Notes: generated by a model from the letters alone, not told the origin. Counted from the first letter of the stretch, positions 11,409 through 23,164 are shown. The stretch is DNA of 64,000 bases from Cephalopachus bancanus (GCA_027257055.1 JAPVLO010000232.1:2480001-2544000), one strand, 5' to 3'. Program-made: numbers and translations.

Positions 11409-13155
11409 CTGGAGGAGGAAGAGACAAGATCATGGGAAACTGTGGGAGCCAAACAGAGGGCCCACATCTCCAGGGTCTGGTGAGATGCTTTTCATTGTAA
11501 GAGAAGACACCCTCAGTGCTCAGGAAAGGCAGACTCTAAACAAATCTATCCCTTAAACCCCAAGTCCTCTGGGAGCAAAGAGTCTCTGGCCTCCTCTCTT
11601 GCACATATGCAGCTGACAACCCTGGTCCTTTGGGGCCTCACATCCTCCCTCTGTCTCCCCAGGAGGACGTGACAGCCTCCTTTGCTGAAGGGGAATGACA
11701 AGGTCTGGAGTTGGTATCTCACTCTGTTGCCCAGGCTGGAGTGCAGTGGTACAACCATGGCTTATCACAGCCTCAACTTCCTGTGCTCAGGAGATCCTAG
11801 GCATCAGCCTCCCAGCAGCTGGGACTACAGGTACATGCCACCAAGTTGGGCTAATTTTTGTATATTTTGCAGAGATGAGCTCTCACTGTGTTGCCCAGGC
11901 TAGTCTTGAACTCCTGGGCTCAAGCAATCCTCTTGCCTTGGCCTCACAAAGTGCTGGGATTACAGGCATGAGTCACTGCAACTGGCCCCAGCAAGCAGAG
12001 CTTTTGGAGGTCTGGCATTGGCTTGTGGAGTCCTGGGGTTCCCTTGAGAACATGTGAAGAGCTGCAGGGGCTTCCTCAAGTGAGGGGCTCCAAGCTCTCT
12101 AGTCTTCAACCAGAGTAGCTCCCACATCCCTCTCTTCTGTATTCTGGGCCTCCACACCTAATTTCTAGGGTGTGGAGGTCTCTAGGATGGAAAAAAAAGA
12201 CTGGCCCATCTACAGTCTGGTCCAGCCCCATCGTTTGAGAGAGAAAACGATAACATAATAAGGGCAAACACACACAGTGCCTCGGCACCAGGCCGGATGC
12301 AGTTCTGCAGGTGCCCTGGCACACCTCTTTGGGCCTTCTGGCCTCCTGTGAGACAGGCACAGAGTCAGGAAGAGCAGCTAGCACAGGGGCCCCGCCAAGG
12401 GCTCTCTGATAGGATCGTGCTTCTGCCAGGCCAGCTGGTCAGTCCTTAGGTGACATTCTCAGAGGAGTACTCACTTCCCTGTTGGTGGGGACACTGGGGC
12501 ACAGGACGGCAGCTTCCCAGTTGGTCTGACTCCGTGGGCTTGGCGTTGTGGCCTTGAGGAACTCACACTGCCACACACTGTCCCTCCCTCTGGAACACCA
12601 ATTCTCCTCTCCTCCACCAGGGCTATCTCCTTGACCAAGGGAGAGGTGGACACCATGGGCTCTCCTGACTCTGGAGTGGGAGCCTCTGCCCTCTGTGCCT
12701 ACCACCAGAATTCAACCAAAGCCAGAGCCAGGAATAGTACCAGGGCCAGAGCCCAGCTGTTTCTGCCTTCCACAGATCCTCACCAGCCTGTGTCCTGACC
12801 CCTCCTGCAGCGACTGGTGAGCACCAGGGCCTCTCTCCCTCAGACCTCCTCGAAGCATTGTGTCAGCTGTCCTGCTATTCAGGTGGGATGCACTACCCCC
12901 AACAGAGGGTGGAAACTGAATTGGTATGCCAAGAAAGATTGGCAGGCTGAGGACGTAGAGACCCTGCCCCAGGGGCTGTCACTCTGCTCTATTCCTTTCC
13001 TATTCACCCGGTGGGCCTGGCTCCCTGCAGGGGCAGAGGAGGCCTCCTTGGGAACCCCAACAGGGCAACTCCTTGGAACAGAGGTGGGGTCTTCTGATCT
13101 CAGGCTGAACCCTGATCCTAGGAGCAGAAAGCTGATGGGGGTTGGGGGCACTTAC
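11409..13155 (-). other. PLXNA4: Plexin intron between IPT1-end and PSI2 exons
   Basis: A 1.75-kb intron flanked by gtaagt and ctccag. Apart from an antisense Alu at its 3' end (11705-11987), 12000-13155 holds nothing I recognise. Confidence 0.85.
11705..11987 (-). mobile_element. Alu SINE, antisense, old (AluJ-like)
   Basis: A full-length dimer in reverse orientation: tctgttgcccaggctgg near the start, tgggactacaggtacatgcc in the middle and tgctgggattacaggcatg near the end. Diverged, with few CpGs. Confidence 0.9.
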
Positions 13156-13255
13156 GAATTGTGGACGCTACAGTTGTAGAAGACGAAGCTGGTGCTGGCA
13201 AAGGTCATGCCGGTCTCTTTGGATTTGAGTTGCAGCTGGACAACATGGTGGTCCC
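13156..13255 (-). CDS. PLXNA4: Plexin-A exon: end of IPT1
   Basis: This 100-bp exon completes a Gly codon with two bases, adds 32 codons, and leaves TC to be completed by G from the next exon (Ser). The acceptor ends in ttgcag and the donor is gtaagt. The frame reads [20 protein letters not shown] and continues to a YNCSVHNS end, the last strands of IPT1 leading into PSI2. NCS is a glycosylation sequon. The KSKETG stretch is strongly typical of plexin-A proteins. The intron upstream is 1.1 kb and contains the first copy of the duplicated segment. Confidence 0.9.
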
Positions 13256-13834
13256 CTGCAAGGCAGAGCCAGCAGGAGGTCGGGGGAGGCCAAGGCCCCA
13301 ACCCTGGACGGCGCATGGCTGTCTCTGTGCCTGGGGCCATCGACTCTAGCAGGACTCTGACTTGGTGGAGCCTGGTCCCAGGCAAACCTTCAGAGCAGCT
13401 GTGGAAACCAGTCCTCATCCATCTTCCCTGGTGCAGTGTTGCTTGCCCACGCCTATCTCTCAGCTCCACCATGAACACACACATGCATACTCTGATCGGT
13501 ATTCCAATACACGTTCACATATGCAATGTCCTTGACAGACTCACAGAACTGCAAACATACATGTTGACTGTGACCAGGGAGACTTGGGGATATAGACTTC
13601 AGGAAAACTGCTGTGAACCGTGCAAGGGGTTTTGCATGTGTGTGTACATGGGTGTACACGAGCTTATCCCCATCTCTGTAAAGAGAGGCCCTGCGCTCAC
13701 CCCCCTGGGGACTCAGGGCTCTACTGGGTGGGAGATCCTGGAATCCTCAGCTGGCGCCAGGGAGGAGCCCCAGCCCATGTTTAATTTACAGCCCTGACCC
13801 TAGGCCCCCATTTCCACCCTCATTCTCTGCCTTT

Positions 13835-14470
13835 CCTGAGAGCCTCATTAATCAATCAGCTCCGAACAAATGTGACAAACCCAAGTGGGAGGAACAAAAC
13901 GGATTCATATGCCCAGGCCAGGCCTCACTAGCCCCGAGCCTCTGCCCACACCGGTCCTCCAGGGCGGCCAGCCTCCAACAATAGGCAGTTCTAGGGAGAT
14001 CAGTGGGGCGGAGCTGAGGGAGGCAGTGGTCCAGGGTCAGAGGCCCAGCTGTGTGAGTATCCCTGCTCCTGATGACTCCCCTCCTGCATGGCTGCCAGGC
14101 CAGCCCACGTGGGTTGAATAGACCACATGCTCAGCTGGGTTGACTCTTGGACACCTCCCTGGGGCCAATGGAAGGGTTGTCACAGTCAATTCCAAGGGCC
14201 ATCAAGGGAGACGTCATCCCCTTTTCCGTGACACACCCACCAGCCAAACCTCTTCCTTGACGACCCCCTGCCTGTAAGTGCCCTCAGTTGCCCCACAGCC
14301 GTCCTGAGTTCCCCTCTTCAGGCGAGAGGAAGGACGCACCCCATTACTACCCTGGGAGCACGCACCATTCTCCGTGATGATCTGGGGCACCTCCTTGGCC
14401 GCAGGGGAGTAGCACTGGATTTGGCTGCCAACCACCAAGCCATCCATCTCTGCTAGGTCCTTGAAGGTGC
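13835..14470. repeat. Intragenic direct duplication, copy 1 (contains part of IPT1 exon)
   Basis: This copy matches 15758-16359. By eye there are about 23 mismatches over about 590 aligned bases, mostly transitions, plus one 35-bp stretch (inside about 14137-14180) missing from copy 2. It includes intron sequence 3' of the IPT1 exon and 105 bp of that exon. Both copies begin at a shared cctgaga-type junction. Confidence 0.9.
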
Positions 14471-14519
14471 AGTTGACACCAGCTGATAGCTCCGGGACAT
14501 TATATGTCTCCAGGACCAG
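14366..14519 (-). CDS. PLXNA4: Plexin-A exon: middle of IPT1
   Basis: This 154-bp exon encodes 51 codons plus one base. The acceptor is ttcccag and the donor gtgcgt. The reading frame starts LVLETYNVPELSAGVNCTF, the core of the first IPT/TIG fold, and contains an NCT glycosylation sequon. The last base G joins GG of the exon ending at 13255 to give Gly. The exon lies at the right end of a segment that is present twice: 105 bp of its 3' part recur at 16255-16359. This copy is the functional one, because it has a full acceptor, the missing 49 bp, and phases that match both neighbouring exons. Several residues (FKD, LAEM, VGSQ, EVPQ) differ from my recollection of human PLXNA4. Confidence 0.88.
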
Positions 14520-14729
14520 CTGGGAACAGCAGGGCAGGGAAGAGGAGGAGAAAGAGGTTGATGTAGGGGAGGAAGGGTATGGAACAAGGAAAGAAAAACA
14601 GGGAGTGCGTGAGATCACAGGGAAAGAAGAGAGATGGGCACTCAAGATGCAGGGTCAGCACAGAAAAGAGACCCAGCATGTGACAAGGGTGGGACAGAGG
14701 TGGGCCAGATGTGAAGAGACAGGCAAAAG

Positions 14730-14983
14730 AGGACTCTAGATGGAGGTGGCCCCAGGAAATAGGACCTGGACGGAGGTGGCCCCGGAAAACAGGACCTGGA
14801 TGGAGGTGGACCCAGAAAATAGGACCTGAATGGAGGTGGCTTCAGGAAACATGACTTGGATGGAAGTGGCCCCAGGAAACAGGACCCAGATGGAGGTGGC
14901 CCCAGGAAACAGGATCTGGAAAGAGGTGGCCCTAGGAGACAGGACCCGGATGGAAATGGTCCTAAGAAACAGGACCATTTGGG
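14730..14983. repeat. 30-bp minisatellite, about 8 units
   Basis: Consecutive units of the form aggacctggatggaggtgg followed by ccccaggaaac, with point differences between units. It lies 0.2 kb upstream (in the gene sense) of the IPT1 exon and 0.4 kb below the next exon. Because 30 is divisible by 3, the minus strand reads as a 10-residue repeat, but there is no start or splice signal to suggest coding. Confidence 0.9.
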
Positions 14984-15417
14984 GCATTCCTGTGGTGAGG
15001 CAATAGGTGAGGCTAGCCATCACTGACCCAGCACCTCTCTAGTTTGGCCCGATGATGAAAAGATGGCAACACCAACTGCCAAGTGACCGGGGCTTGGAAA
15101 TCCCTTCCACCCCTTTCTCCCTCCCATGTACATCCTTCCTACTTCCTGGACACAGACATTGTGCCCAATGCCCTCCGTCATGCCTCTCATCGCTTTGGTG
15201 GCAGATTTCGCTGTCTTCCTCCTCTTCACGAGTAGAGACTCGTCCCCACGATTCCTGTTCCAGTCCCCTCCCTGCGTCCCCCATGGACACTTATTCCTCA
15301 ATATCCCATCCTGCTCTAGAGTGGCTTCTGCTGGCCAGGCTTGGCCCTGCCCTCCCCAGGGGCTGTGGGCTCTGACACTCCTCTCTGCATCCCTAGGCCC
15401 TGACCCCATGACCTTAC

Positions 15418-15541
15418 CAGCACGTTGGACTGAGAGACGGAGATGTTGTTGGGATGGACTGTCAGCCGGACACACTGCTTCATCTCCGAGGCAAACCTGC
15501 GGGGCTCCCGGGACCGCTCACAGCGTTCCTTGCGGGTGCAT
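15418..15541 (-). CDS. PLXNA4: Plexin-A exon: end of PSI1 and start of IPT1
   Basis: This is the second of the five plexin exons in transcript order. The acceptor is ccttccag and the donor gtaagg. The 124-bp exon contributes one base to a split Thr codon and then 41 full codons, ending in phase 0. It begins CTRKERCERS, which completes the PSI1 cysteine module, then enters IPT1 through KQCVRLTVHP. An N-linked glycosylation sequon (NIS) follows the second Asn of NNIS. It splices directly to the exon ending at 14519. A 30-bp minisatellite sits in the short intron between them. The residue pair near the end (SQSNVL) differs by one residue from the human protein as I recall it. Confidence 0.88.
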
Positions 15542-15757
15542 CTGGAAGGATATGACCATGGGTCACTCAGTAGATGACCACCAGGCCAGGAAGGGGCCAG
15601 CATCAAGGTTAGGCATGACCCAGACCTTCCAGGACCTGCCCAGACTCCATGTTCTCAGAGCTGAGATTTTTGTATCCTTCTTCATTCCTGGTCCTTCTCC
15701 ATGATGCCTAAGTTTGGAAGAGATGATCCTTCTAATCACTTGTGCCAAATACAGACA

Positions 15758-16359
15758 CCTGAGAAACCTCATTAATCAATCAGCTCCGAACAAATGTGAC
15801 AAACCCAAGTGGGAGGAACAACACGGATTCATCTGCCCAGGTCAGGCCTCACTAGCCCCGAGCCTCTGCCCACACCAGTCCTCCAGGGCGGCTGGCCTCC
15901 AACAATAGGCAGTTCTGGGGAGATCAGTGGGGCGGGGCTGAGGGAGGCAGTGGTCCAGGGTCAGAGGCCCAGCTGTGTAAGCATCCCTGCTCCTGATGAC
16001 TCCCCTCCTGCATGGCTGCCAGGCCAGCCCATGTGGGTTGAATAGACCACATGCTCAGCTGGGGGTTGTCACAGTCAATTCCAAGGGCCGTCGAGGGAGA
16101 CGTCATCCCCTCTTCCATGACACACCCACCAGCCAAACCTCTTCCTTGACGACCCCCTGCCTGTAAGTGCCTTCAGTTGCCCCACAGCCGTCCTGAGTTC
16201 CCCTCTTCAGGCGAGAGGAGGGATGCGCCCCATTACTACCCTGGGAGCACGCACCATTCTCCATGATGATCTGGGGCACCCCCTTGGCCGCAGGGGAGTA
16301 GCACTGGATTTGGCTGCCAACCACTAGGCCATCCATCTCTGCTAGGTCCTTGAAGGTGC
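15758..16359. repeat. Intragenic direct duplication, copy 2
   Basis: Same orientation as copy 1 and displaced about 1.9 kb toward the 5' side of the plexin gene, in the intron between exons 30670-30770 and 15418-15541. It ends inside the duplicated exon. The approximately 96% identity points to a fairly recent event on a primate time scale. Confidence 0.9.
16255..16359 (-). pseudogene. 5'-truncated duplicate of the IPT1 exon
   Basis: This is a second copy of the 3' 105 bp of the 14366-14519 exon, with four mismatches by eye, two silent and two changing residues (Glu to Gly in KGVPQ and Thr to Met in IIMENG). The open frame and the gtgcgt donor are kept. The first 49 bp and the true acceptor are absent, because the duplication breaks within the Cys codon of VNCTF. 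The sequence just upstream on the minus strand offers AG dinucleotides but only a poor pyrimidine tract. With each of those AGs the exon length is not a multiple of three. It lies in a phase-2 intron, so use as an extra exon would shift the frame. It is most likely a dead exon fragment. Confidence 0.85.
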
Positions 16360-16479
16360 TCCCCTCGCCCCTCAAAAGCCATCAAAATGTTACTCAGTCC
16401 TGCCTCTTCTCCCTTTCTGTGCAGCTCGGGTCCTCACCACTCCCCTCCTCTTCAGCAATCTGAGACTTGTTCTCTCCAT

Positions 16480-17026
16480 TTGAGGGGGGATGCTCAATAA
16501 AGCCTGGGGTCATCTTTTGGAAGGCGGTCCCTTGTAGTCCGGCTTTCCCTAGGTAAGTGTTCTAGGAATCCACTGGCATCCATGAACCAGCCAGCGTTGT
16601 TGTGAGAGGCTGCGTTTGGCTTCAGTGAATTTGTTTCTGGGGATTATTTGGCCCATTTCATGATGGATGATTTGTGAGCCCACCTGCCCACATAACCTTG
16701 AGTTTTTGACCAAAACAACATGATCCCCATGCCCCACCCTCCCTATTCACCAACCCTCACTCCAAGAGACTTGTTTTTGTATCCCCATATGAAAAAAGTC
16801 CTCAAAGGGAAACATTTTGCCGATGTGGAAGAGGTGAAACAAAAAATGGCAGAAGCACTAAAAGGCAACAAAATGGACAAGTTTAAAAACTGTTTTGAGC
16901 AGTGGAAAAAGCATCTCAATAAGTGTAGTGCATTACACAGAGAGGACTTTGAAGGTGACTGAAGTTTAAACATGTAAGAAGAAATGCACAATTTTTTATA
17001 AATCATTTTTTGGGGGTCCTCCTGGT
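16480..17026 (+). mobile_element. Mariner-family DNA transposon, copy 1
   Basis: About 550 bp with diverged inverted ends (gcctggggtcatctttt near the left, and the reverse complement of aaatcattttttgggggtcc at the right). The plus strand keeps an 80-codon open stretch with PPYSPTLTPRDLFLYP, matching the third catalytic-acid region of mariner transposases, then ADVEEVKQKMAEALKG and a terminal FEGD. The N-terminal catalytic region is missing, so the element is dead. Confidence 0.75.
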
Positions 17027-18289
17027 ATGTTTCCATACATGTGAGACACACTCTGACTCTGGGCCTTTGCACATGCCTGCTCTTCTGTCTGATCCCGTCC
17101 CCCAACTTTTCCACCTGCCCAACTCCGACCTTTCCTTCCAGACATGATTCCACCACCATGCACCTGCAATCCCTCCTGCCCACTCCAGGCAAAGTGAGGA
17201 GCATCCTCCTTATAGTCCCACAGCACCTTTGCATTGCCTACAGTCTGGAACTCCTAAGATTACGTGACAGTTCTCAGGCTAAGTGCAACCCTCTCCTCCC
17301 AAGTGTAAGCGTCACAGCAGAAGCAGCTATGTCTGATTTATTTTAGAATCCTCTCATGTAGGCAGGTGGGGGGGAGGGAGGGAAGGAAGGATCAAAGGAG
17401 CAGAGTGCAGTAGTTGAAAGCGTGCTCTGATCAGAATCCCAGCTCTGTGGCACAAGGTAACTGCTACCTAAGGCTTGCCGCTGTGGCTTGATGTCCTGTG
17501 TTATACCAAGTGTACCTGTCACAAGAGGACCATGTCCAGTGTGAGCCAAGATCTTAGTCTTAGCTGATGAGGCCTTGTGAAAGATGAACGAAAACCATGG
17601 ACCTCACCCGATTCCCACATCACATGAGGTCACTGCAGGGAGTTGGCTGAGTTTCAGGAAACAGATGAGCTTTGTAAACATGGGGCTTTGCTGAGCGGTT
17701 ATGACAGGGAGACTGGACCGCTGGTTCTGCTGTACAGTGTGGGACAGCAGGGTCCTTGGGGGTGAACACGTGGAGATAGGATGAGACTGCAAGGAAATCG
17801 CTCGAGCTACTGATCTCTTTTGGTTGGAAGAGGAAAAGTTTTGCAGAGGAAGGATGCTGTCAGGAACTGTGGCAGCATAGGCTGGAGCCCTGGGCAAGGA
17901 GATGAACAAGACGCAGAACAACCAGGGTGGGGATGCCACGTGGGGAGGGGACTATGGGGGAGGGAACATCTATCTCAAGAAGCAGCCAGGTGTGGTGTGG
18001 GGCAGGAGAGGAGGGCAGGGAGACCCTGGACACACTGAGCTGCTCTAGGGCAGCGCTCAGGCTCAGAGGAATGTGATAGGTTCTCTCTTTCTGTGGGGGG
18101 GGGCAGCCTAAGGGTGGAGAGATTGAGAGCCGAATCTAACCAGTGAAGGAGAAGCCACTGAAGGCTGTGAACTAAAGCTGGTCCTCAAAAGATAAGGACA
18201 AAAGGGGCGACCCAGGAACACCACAGAAGACCTCAGGGCAGGCTGGACACACCCTGCAGAAGTAGCAACAATCCTGAGCAGCACAGTCA

Positions 18290-18500
18290 TGGCTACGAGT
18301 AGCAAATGTTTACGAGGCACTAGGGGTGATGAGGGGCTCACTTTCCATGTCACTTAAGTCTCATGACAATGCTGTGACACCCCCCACCTTGTAGAGCCGG
18401 AGACTGCAAAAGACAGCAGGTCTGTAACTCACCTGAGCTCCCCAGCCACTCAGAGAGTCCATGTTGGACACAGGTGTGCTCTGAGACTCTGCTACCCACC
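18290..18500 (-). mobile_element. MIR SINE, antisense
   Basis: Antisense MIR order: a cattcaagtctcatgac-like word, a gagccggagactgcaaaag-like word, then ctgtaactcacctgagctcc. Confidence 0.55.
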
Positions 18501-19359
18501 ATGGGCTCCGTCTCCCTGCAGCGTCCAGATCGAGAAGGGAGGGATGGGGCAGACTATGGCTGCCGACTGGGCCAGTCTCCCTGGCCATCTTGAGTCTTTA
18601 GGGCAATGTAAACATGTCCCCTCAATCTTTTTCCTCTAGGAGAACCGCGACTTTTGCCTTCCACCAGAAAACACTTTCAATGTGATTGTGATTTGCTGAA
18701 GATGAATTCTCCAGGGTGCTTCTAGAAACTCCCTCCTGAGAGTAAAAAGTCAGGCGTGAGCCTGGTCACCCCAGGATGCTCCCTGGCCACTCCAGTCGAC
18801 CGATGACAACAAGAGTGTGCCTGCCCGAAAGACTTGGGAGTTAATTGACCAGACCAGCTCTTCTGCGAGGACACCATTACCTTCAGCCATTAAACTAATG
18901 TTATGGACTTTCCTAGAGTGTCTGCACTGACATCCCTATTAATAGTGTTATTACTCCCATTAACAGCAGACCCAGAGAGCTGGTACAGGTTTAAATTATT
19001 CACTGACTCCCCAACTTTGAAGTTCCTATTTCTAAGAGCAATCAGTAGGTCTGAAAAAAATGCCTTTGATTAAATTATGAAGAAAGAAAAATGAAGCTGT
19101 TTCTAGGCCAAACATCACCTGGAGTTACCAAATAGACTCAGAGAGAAGAGAGAACACTTTGTCTCTCCTCCTGGGAGGCGGTTGAAAGGGGTTTGGTTGG
19201 TGGGCCCCAGGACAAGTTCTGCCTACATTGCCCACTACCTCTATAGCTCATGCGTGGCATCTTGCCTCTGCTTCTGAGAACCCCAAGGAAACTGCTTATC
19301 CCCTTCCTGCCAATCTAGGTCTTCAGGGAAGCTGCCTCCTGTAGTTGATACATTTGAAC

Positions 19360-19530
19360 ACCCACTTAACTGTGCCATCTTGGGCAGAGGACTTTGCCTC
19401 TTGGTACCTCTGTTTTCTCGTCTATAAAATGGGGACAAGATAGTGCCCCCCTCACAGGATTATTCTGAGGATGGGCTGAGATTATGTGAATCAAGTATTT
19501 AGAGCAGGACACAGCTCACAGTAAGCCCTC
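19360..19530 (+). mobile_element. MIR SINE
   Basis: Core word ctataaaatggggacaagat followed by cacaggattattctgagga, in MIR sense order. Confidence 0.7.
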
Positions 19531-21786
19531 ATCCATGTCGGTGGGTCTTCTCGTCCCATCCTTCTCTGACGTCCTCGTTTGCCCCCTCCAACCTGAGCTG
19601 ATGCATAGCACAGATCTCTGCCAGCCTTGCCCACGGGGCAAATCGAAGACAAGAGAAAGGCCCGGGGCAGCAGTTTTCCTCTTAATGAAGGAGAAGGACA
19701 GCCCAGGGGCCAGCAAGGAGGAAAGAGGGAAAGCAGGGTCTGAGCTGTAGCTCTGTTTTTTTAATAGCTGCCAAAGGGTATTGAGAGCTCGGCTATCTTA
19801 GTGGAAAGTCAAGTTTAAAGTCAGAGCCAGGGATGCTTTGACATTTCTACTATCCTTTGGGGTCCCGGAGGACGGAGGCTGCGAATGTCCGAAAGCGCAG
19901 ACTGACCTTCAATGTGATAGGATAATGGAGGGGAAGGCGCTCCTTCTGCTTTCTAGGGGTCTGTTGAGGGAACAGCCTTCTACTTGCCTAGGACTGAAGG
20001 CTACCCATCAGCCCAGGTGAAAGCTGGCTAGTTTGCAAAAGGCTCCTTCATGACTCCTGGGGAACAGGGATGCTGCTGAGATGCCTCCGTCCGAGGGGCT
20101 CAAGGTACTTCCTGAAGCCTGTCCCTCCACCCCACTGCAGGGCACCCTTGAAGCGGAAGGAAGGGCCTGCCTCGCTCATTTCCCAGGTAGGAAAACTGGA
20201 GCTTACATGAATTTAGAAAGTGCTTGCTAGATGGTTTGAGTTTTAGACATTCACCATCGTCACCCCTGCCCCAAACACAGCCCTGCAGATGGTCAGCAGG
20301 AAGCTGGGCCCAAGAAGACACACCAGAGCTCCAGACCTGGAGGCCTTCCCTGGTGAACTCCTCTGCCCTCCCTTCTTTGGTCCACATCCTCTGCAGTCTC
20401 ATCCTCTCCAGCCTCAGATCAGAGGTGCTTGACGCCCCAAGGGAGAAAGGTCTTGGCCCCTGGAGGGGGTGATTATTCAAGCCAGTGGCTCCAAGGAGAT
20501 TATCCTCTCTAATGAAGCAGCTCCCTCCACCCTCCCCCAAGCCTGAACTTTCACTGCTGGAGAATTCCCAGCCAAGTGGAAAATTAGAAGGGAGAGGAAT
20601 GGAGGAAGAAAGGGGGCGAGAGGGGTGGTGATTAGGTTCTCTAGAAATTAATTCCCAAATACAGTGATGAAAATATTAACTCCTGGTTCTGCGGGCCGGG
20701 CAAACAGATTTCAGTTTGATGATGGGCCTTCTGGGAGTCTAGCGTGGGCCAGCCTCCAGGCTGGAGGGCCGTGACTCAGCCATCTCTTGGGCTCCCTGGC
20801 ATGTATCTATGGACCTGGATGTCTGCACTTGCTCCTTGCTTCTCCCTGCGGATGACCTCCAGTCCTTAACATTCACGTTGGCCTTGACCTCGGCTTAAAG
20901 TGCTCCATTTGGGGGATATGTGCTCAGAACCCAGAGAGGCTGAAAAAGAAAGGTGGTGAGGCCCTCTCCAATGGCCCGAATGAAAAAGTCAAGAGGATGC
21001 TCACTCAACAAGGAAGTCGTGGGAGGGTCTTGGGCCTCTAGTGTCATGTCTGGGGTCCTGGCGAGGGAAGAGGCTAGATTTCCTATTGTCACAACCTGCT
21101 CACTTCAGGAATGAGCACAGAGGCAGGTGGATGCATGTGTGTGGCTCAGATTCAGGTGGGTAGCTGGTGCAGGGACCCTTTCCAGTCAGGTGGGTGTGTC
21201 AGATGTTTCCTGGACGAAGGTAGACCTTTTGACATTACCGACATTACCGTTTTAGCATCCAGCAATGGACACCATGGTCTCCTGGAAGTCTAAGAATTTA
21301 GCTTGGTTACCCTTGGGATGGATCCCAAGGCAGGAAGCCCCGATGATACCATGACCCTCCTTTTGCCACCAGCTGCTGCAGCTGCACCCAGGTCCTTTGC
21401 CCTCTCTAAAGACCCTAGATCAACCTGAGCAGCACCTGATATGGGATTCACCGGGAACCAGGAGGCGCAGTGTCAAGTGAGGGCCCAAGAAGCTTTCAGG
21501 GCCTATGCTGCTACAACCAAGGGTCCTGTCCCACCACGTCGACCCTGATGCTGGGCTTACTGCCGGCACCGAGAGGCTGTGCTCTGTCCTACGTCCCTGG
21601 CTGGATCGTGTTCTGGTTGCCTTTCAGCTACACTTCGAATGAACAGTTTTTTGAACACAAGCCTTGGATGAAAGGTAGAAGGGACCTGGAGAGGGTCCTT
21701 TTATTCCAAGAAAACAAATTACGTGTAGCAGGTGCCAACAGGGAAGGTCCAGGGGGCTTATCTCTCTTGTCTCTTTAAAAGCAAGT

Positions 21787-22080
21787 GGCCGGGCTCGGTG
21801 GCTCAGCCTGTAATCCTGCGCCTTTGGGAGGCTGAGGTGAGTGAATTGCCTGAGCCCGCGGGTTCGAGACCCACCTGGGCAGCGAGACCTCATCTCTACA
21901 ATAAATCAAAAAATTAGCCGGGCGTGGTAGCGCATGCCTGTAATTCCGGCTACTCGGAAGGCTGAGGCGGAAGGATCGCCGGAGCCCAGCAGGTCGAGGC
22001 TGCGGTGGCCGGGAGAGGCCACTGCACTCCAGTCTGGGTGACAGAGTGAGACTCCATCTCAAAAAAAAAAAAAAAAAAAA
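21787..22080 (+). mobile_element. Alu SINE, full length, comparatively young
   Basis: Starts ggccgggctcggtggctc and ends in a clean run of 20 A. The flanks aaaagcaagtgg and aaaagccagtgg form a target-site duplication with one mismatch. It is CpG-rich and has unusual right-arm bases (cggaaggctgaggcggaagg, gaggctgcggtggccgggag) shared with the fragment at 61107. Confidence 0.95.
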
Positions 22081-22632
22081 GCCAGTGGCACTGCTTGGAC
22101 CTATTTATTTCTGTGAAGGATGAGAGGGGGCGAGGAAAAAAGAGGTGTGGGCAGGACAGGAGTACAGGGAGCAGGAGGGAGAGAAAGGCAGAAGACAAGG
22201 AAAAAGGAGGCAGAGTAAAAGCACCCCAAGCACTGGGCCACTCCCAGTCCATTCATCCACCACAAGGAGGTGCTGTCTGTTCCTTGAGACACATTTCAGC
22301 AGCTGCTCCCATGGATCTTGACAGGCTTCCCATGACACTTGATCACAGGGCCTGGTGTCTTCGTGTCTGTGAATGTCGCCAGGTCCAGCAGGCTTGGTGC
22401 AGGGATGCCCTTGGCTGGCCTGGACCTGGCAGGCCTGGACACGGCGTGTAGATGCTGGGGGACGGGTGTGTGACGGCTCTAGAGCTCCGAGATAGCTGGC
22501 TCCTCAGGCTGTCTCTGGGGAGCCAAGTCATTCAACTGGGAGGGACACCGAGAGCTCAGTGGACATGGGGCTTTTGTAATCTACAAACGAAGACGGCACT
22601 GTTGACTTTCTATCATTTGGTCATCAAACGTG

Positions 22633-22635
<3 letters not shown>

Positions 22636-22681
<46 letters not shown>
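22636..22681. repeat. (TG)n microsatellite
   Basis: About 22 uninterrupted TG units. A short Val-Cys open frame across it is a repeat artefact. Confidence 0.98.
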
Positions 22682-22682
<1 letters not shown>

Positions 22683-22764
22683 GGGGATGTGGGGGAGGCA
22701 AGGGTTAAGAGAGGAAAGCGAGTTTCTTTAAGTCGTACCATGTGTCTGAAGAGCCATGGAGAGA

Positions 22765-22950
22765 GAAATTCAAACATACTAGTGTCTAATCTGGGGCTCT
22801 TTCCTCTGGGCCAGAGGCTGATAACCTTTTGGCAAAGAGTCGAGGAAGACCCCAGCAGAGTTTGCTAGGCGGTTGGAGGGGAGGCACTGGCAATTCCTCC
22901 TAATTGTGTAGGCCTTGCACGGATGGCCCAGGAGAGAGCACCGCCTTAGC
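22765..22950 (+). repeat. Inverted repeat arm A
   Basis: This arm is the reverse complement of 23895-24090, at roughly 85% by eye. Shared words in order include agaaattcaa, ctagtgtcta, gaggctgataacctt, caaagagtcgaggaagacc, gcactggcaattcctcct and cttgcac. A 0.95-kb spacer with an Alu half and an (AAAT) run separates the arms. Confidence 0.85.
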
Positions 22951-23164
22951 AGGTTAGTATGGAGTAGCCCTTGGATAATGAACATTTACCCTAATACTAT
23001 AAGAAAGGGATTGACAGTAGTGGGACGCTGCCAAGGAAGGGAGGGCACATAACATCAATAAGGATGCCTGATCCCAAAGCACGTGAAGTGGGGACCAAAT
23101 GAAGGCCCAAACTTCACCTGGATGGTAACCATTTATGTACCTAGTCCTGAATTGTACCCCACAT

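Noticed and set aside
13192..13797. 201-codon plus-strand frame
   Set aside because: Antisense shadow of the plexin exon at 13156-13255 extended into the intron.
22636..22681. Val-Cys repeat peptide in the 22452-22868 frame
   Set aside because: Translation of a (TG)n microsatellite.
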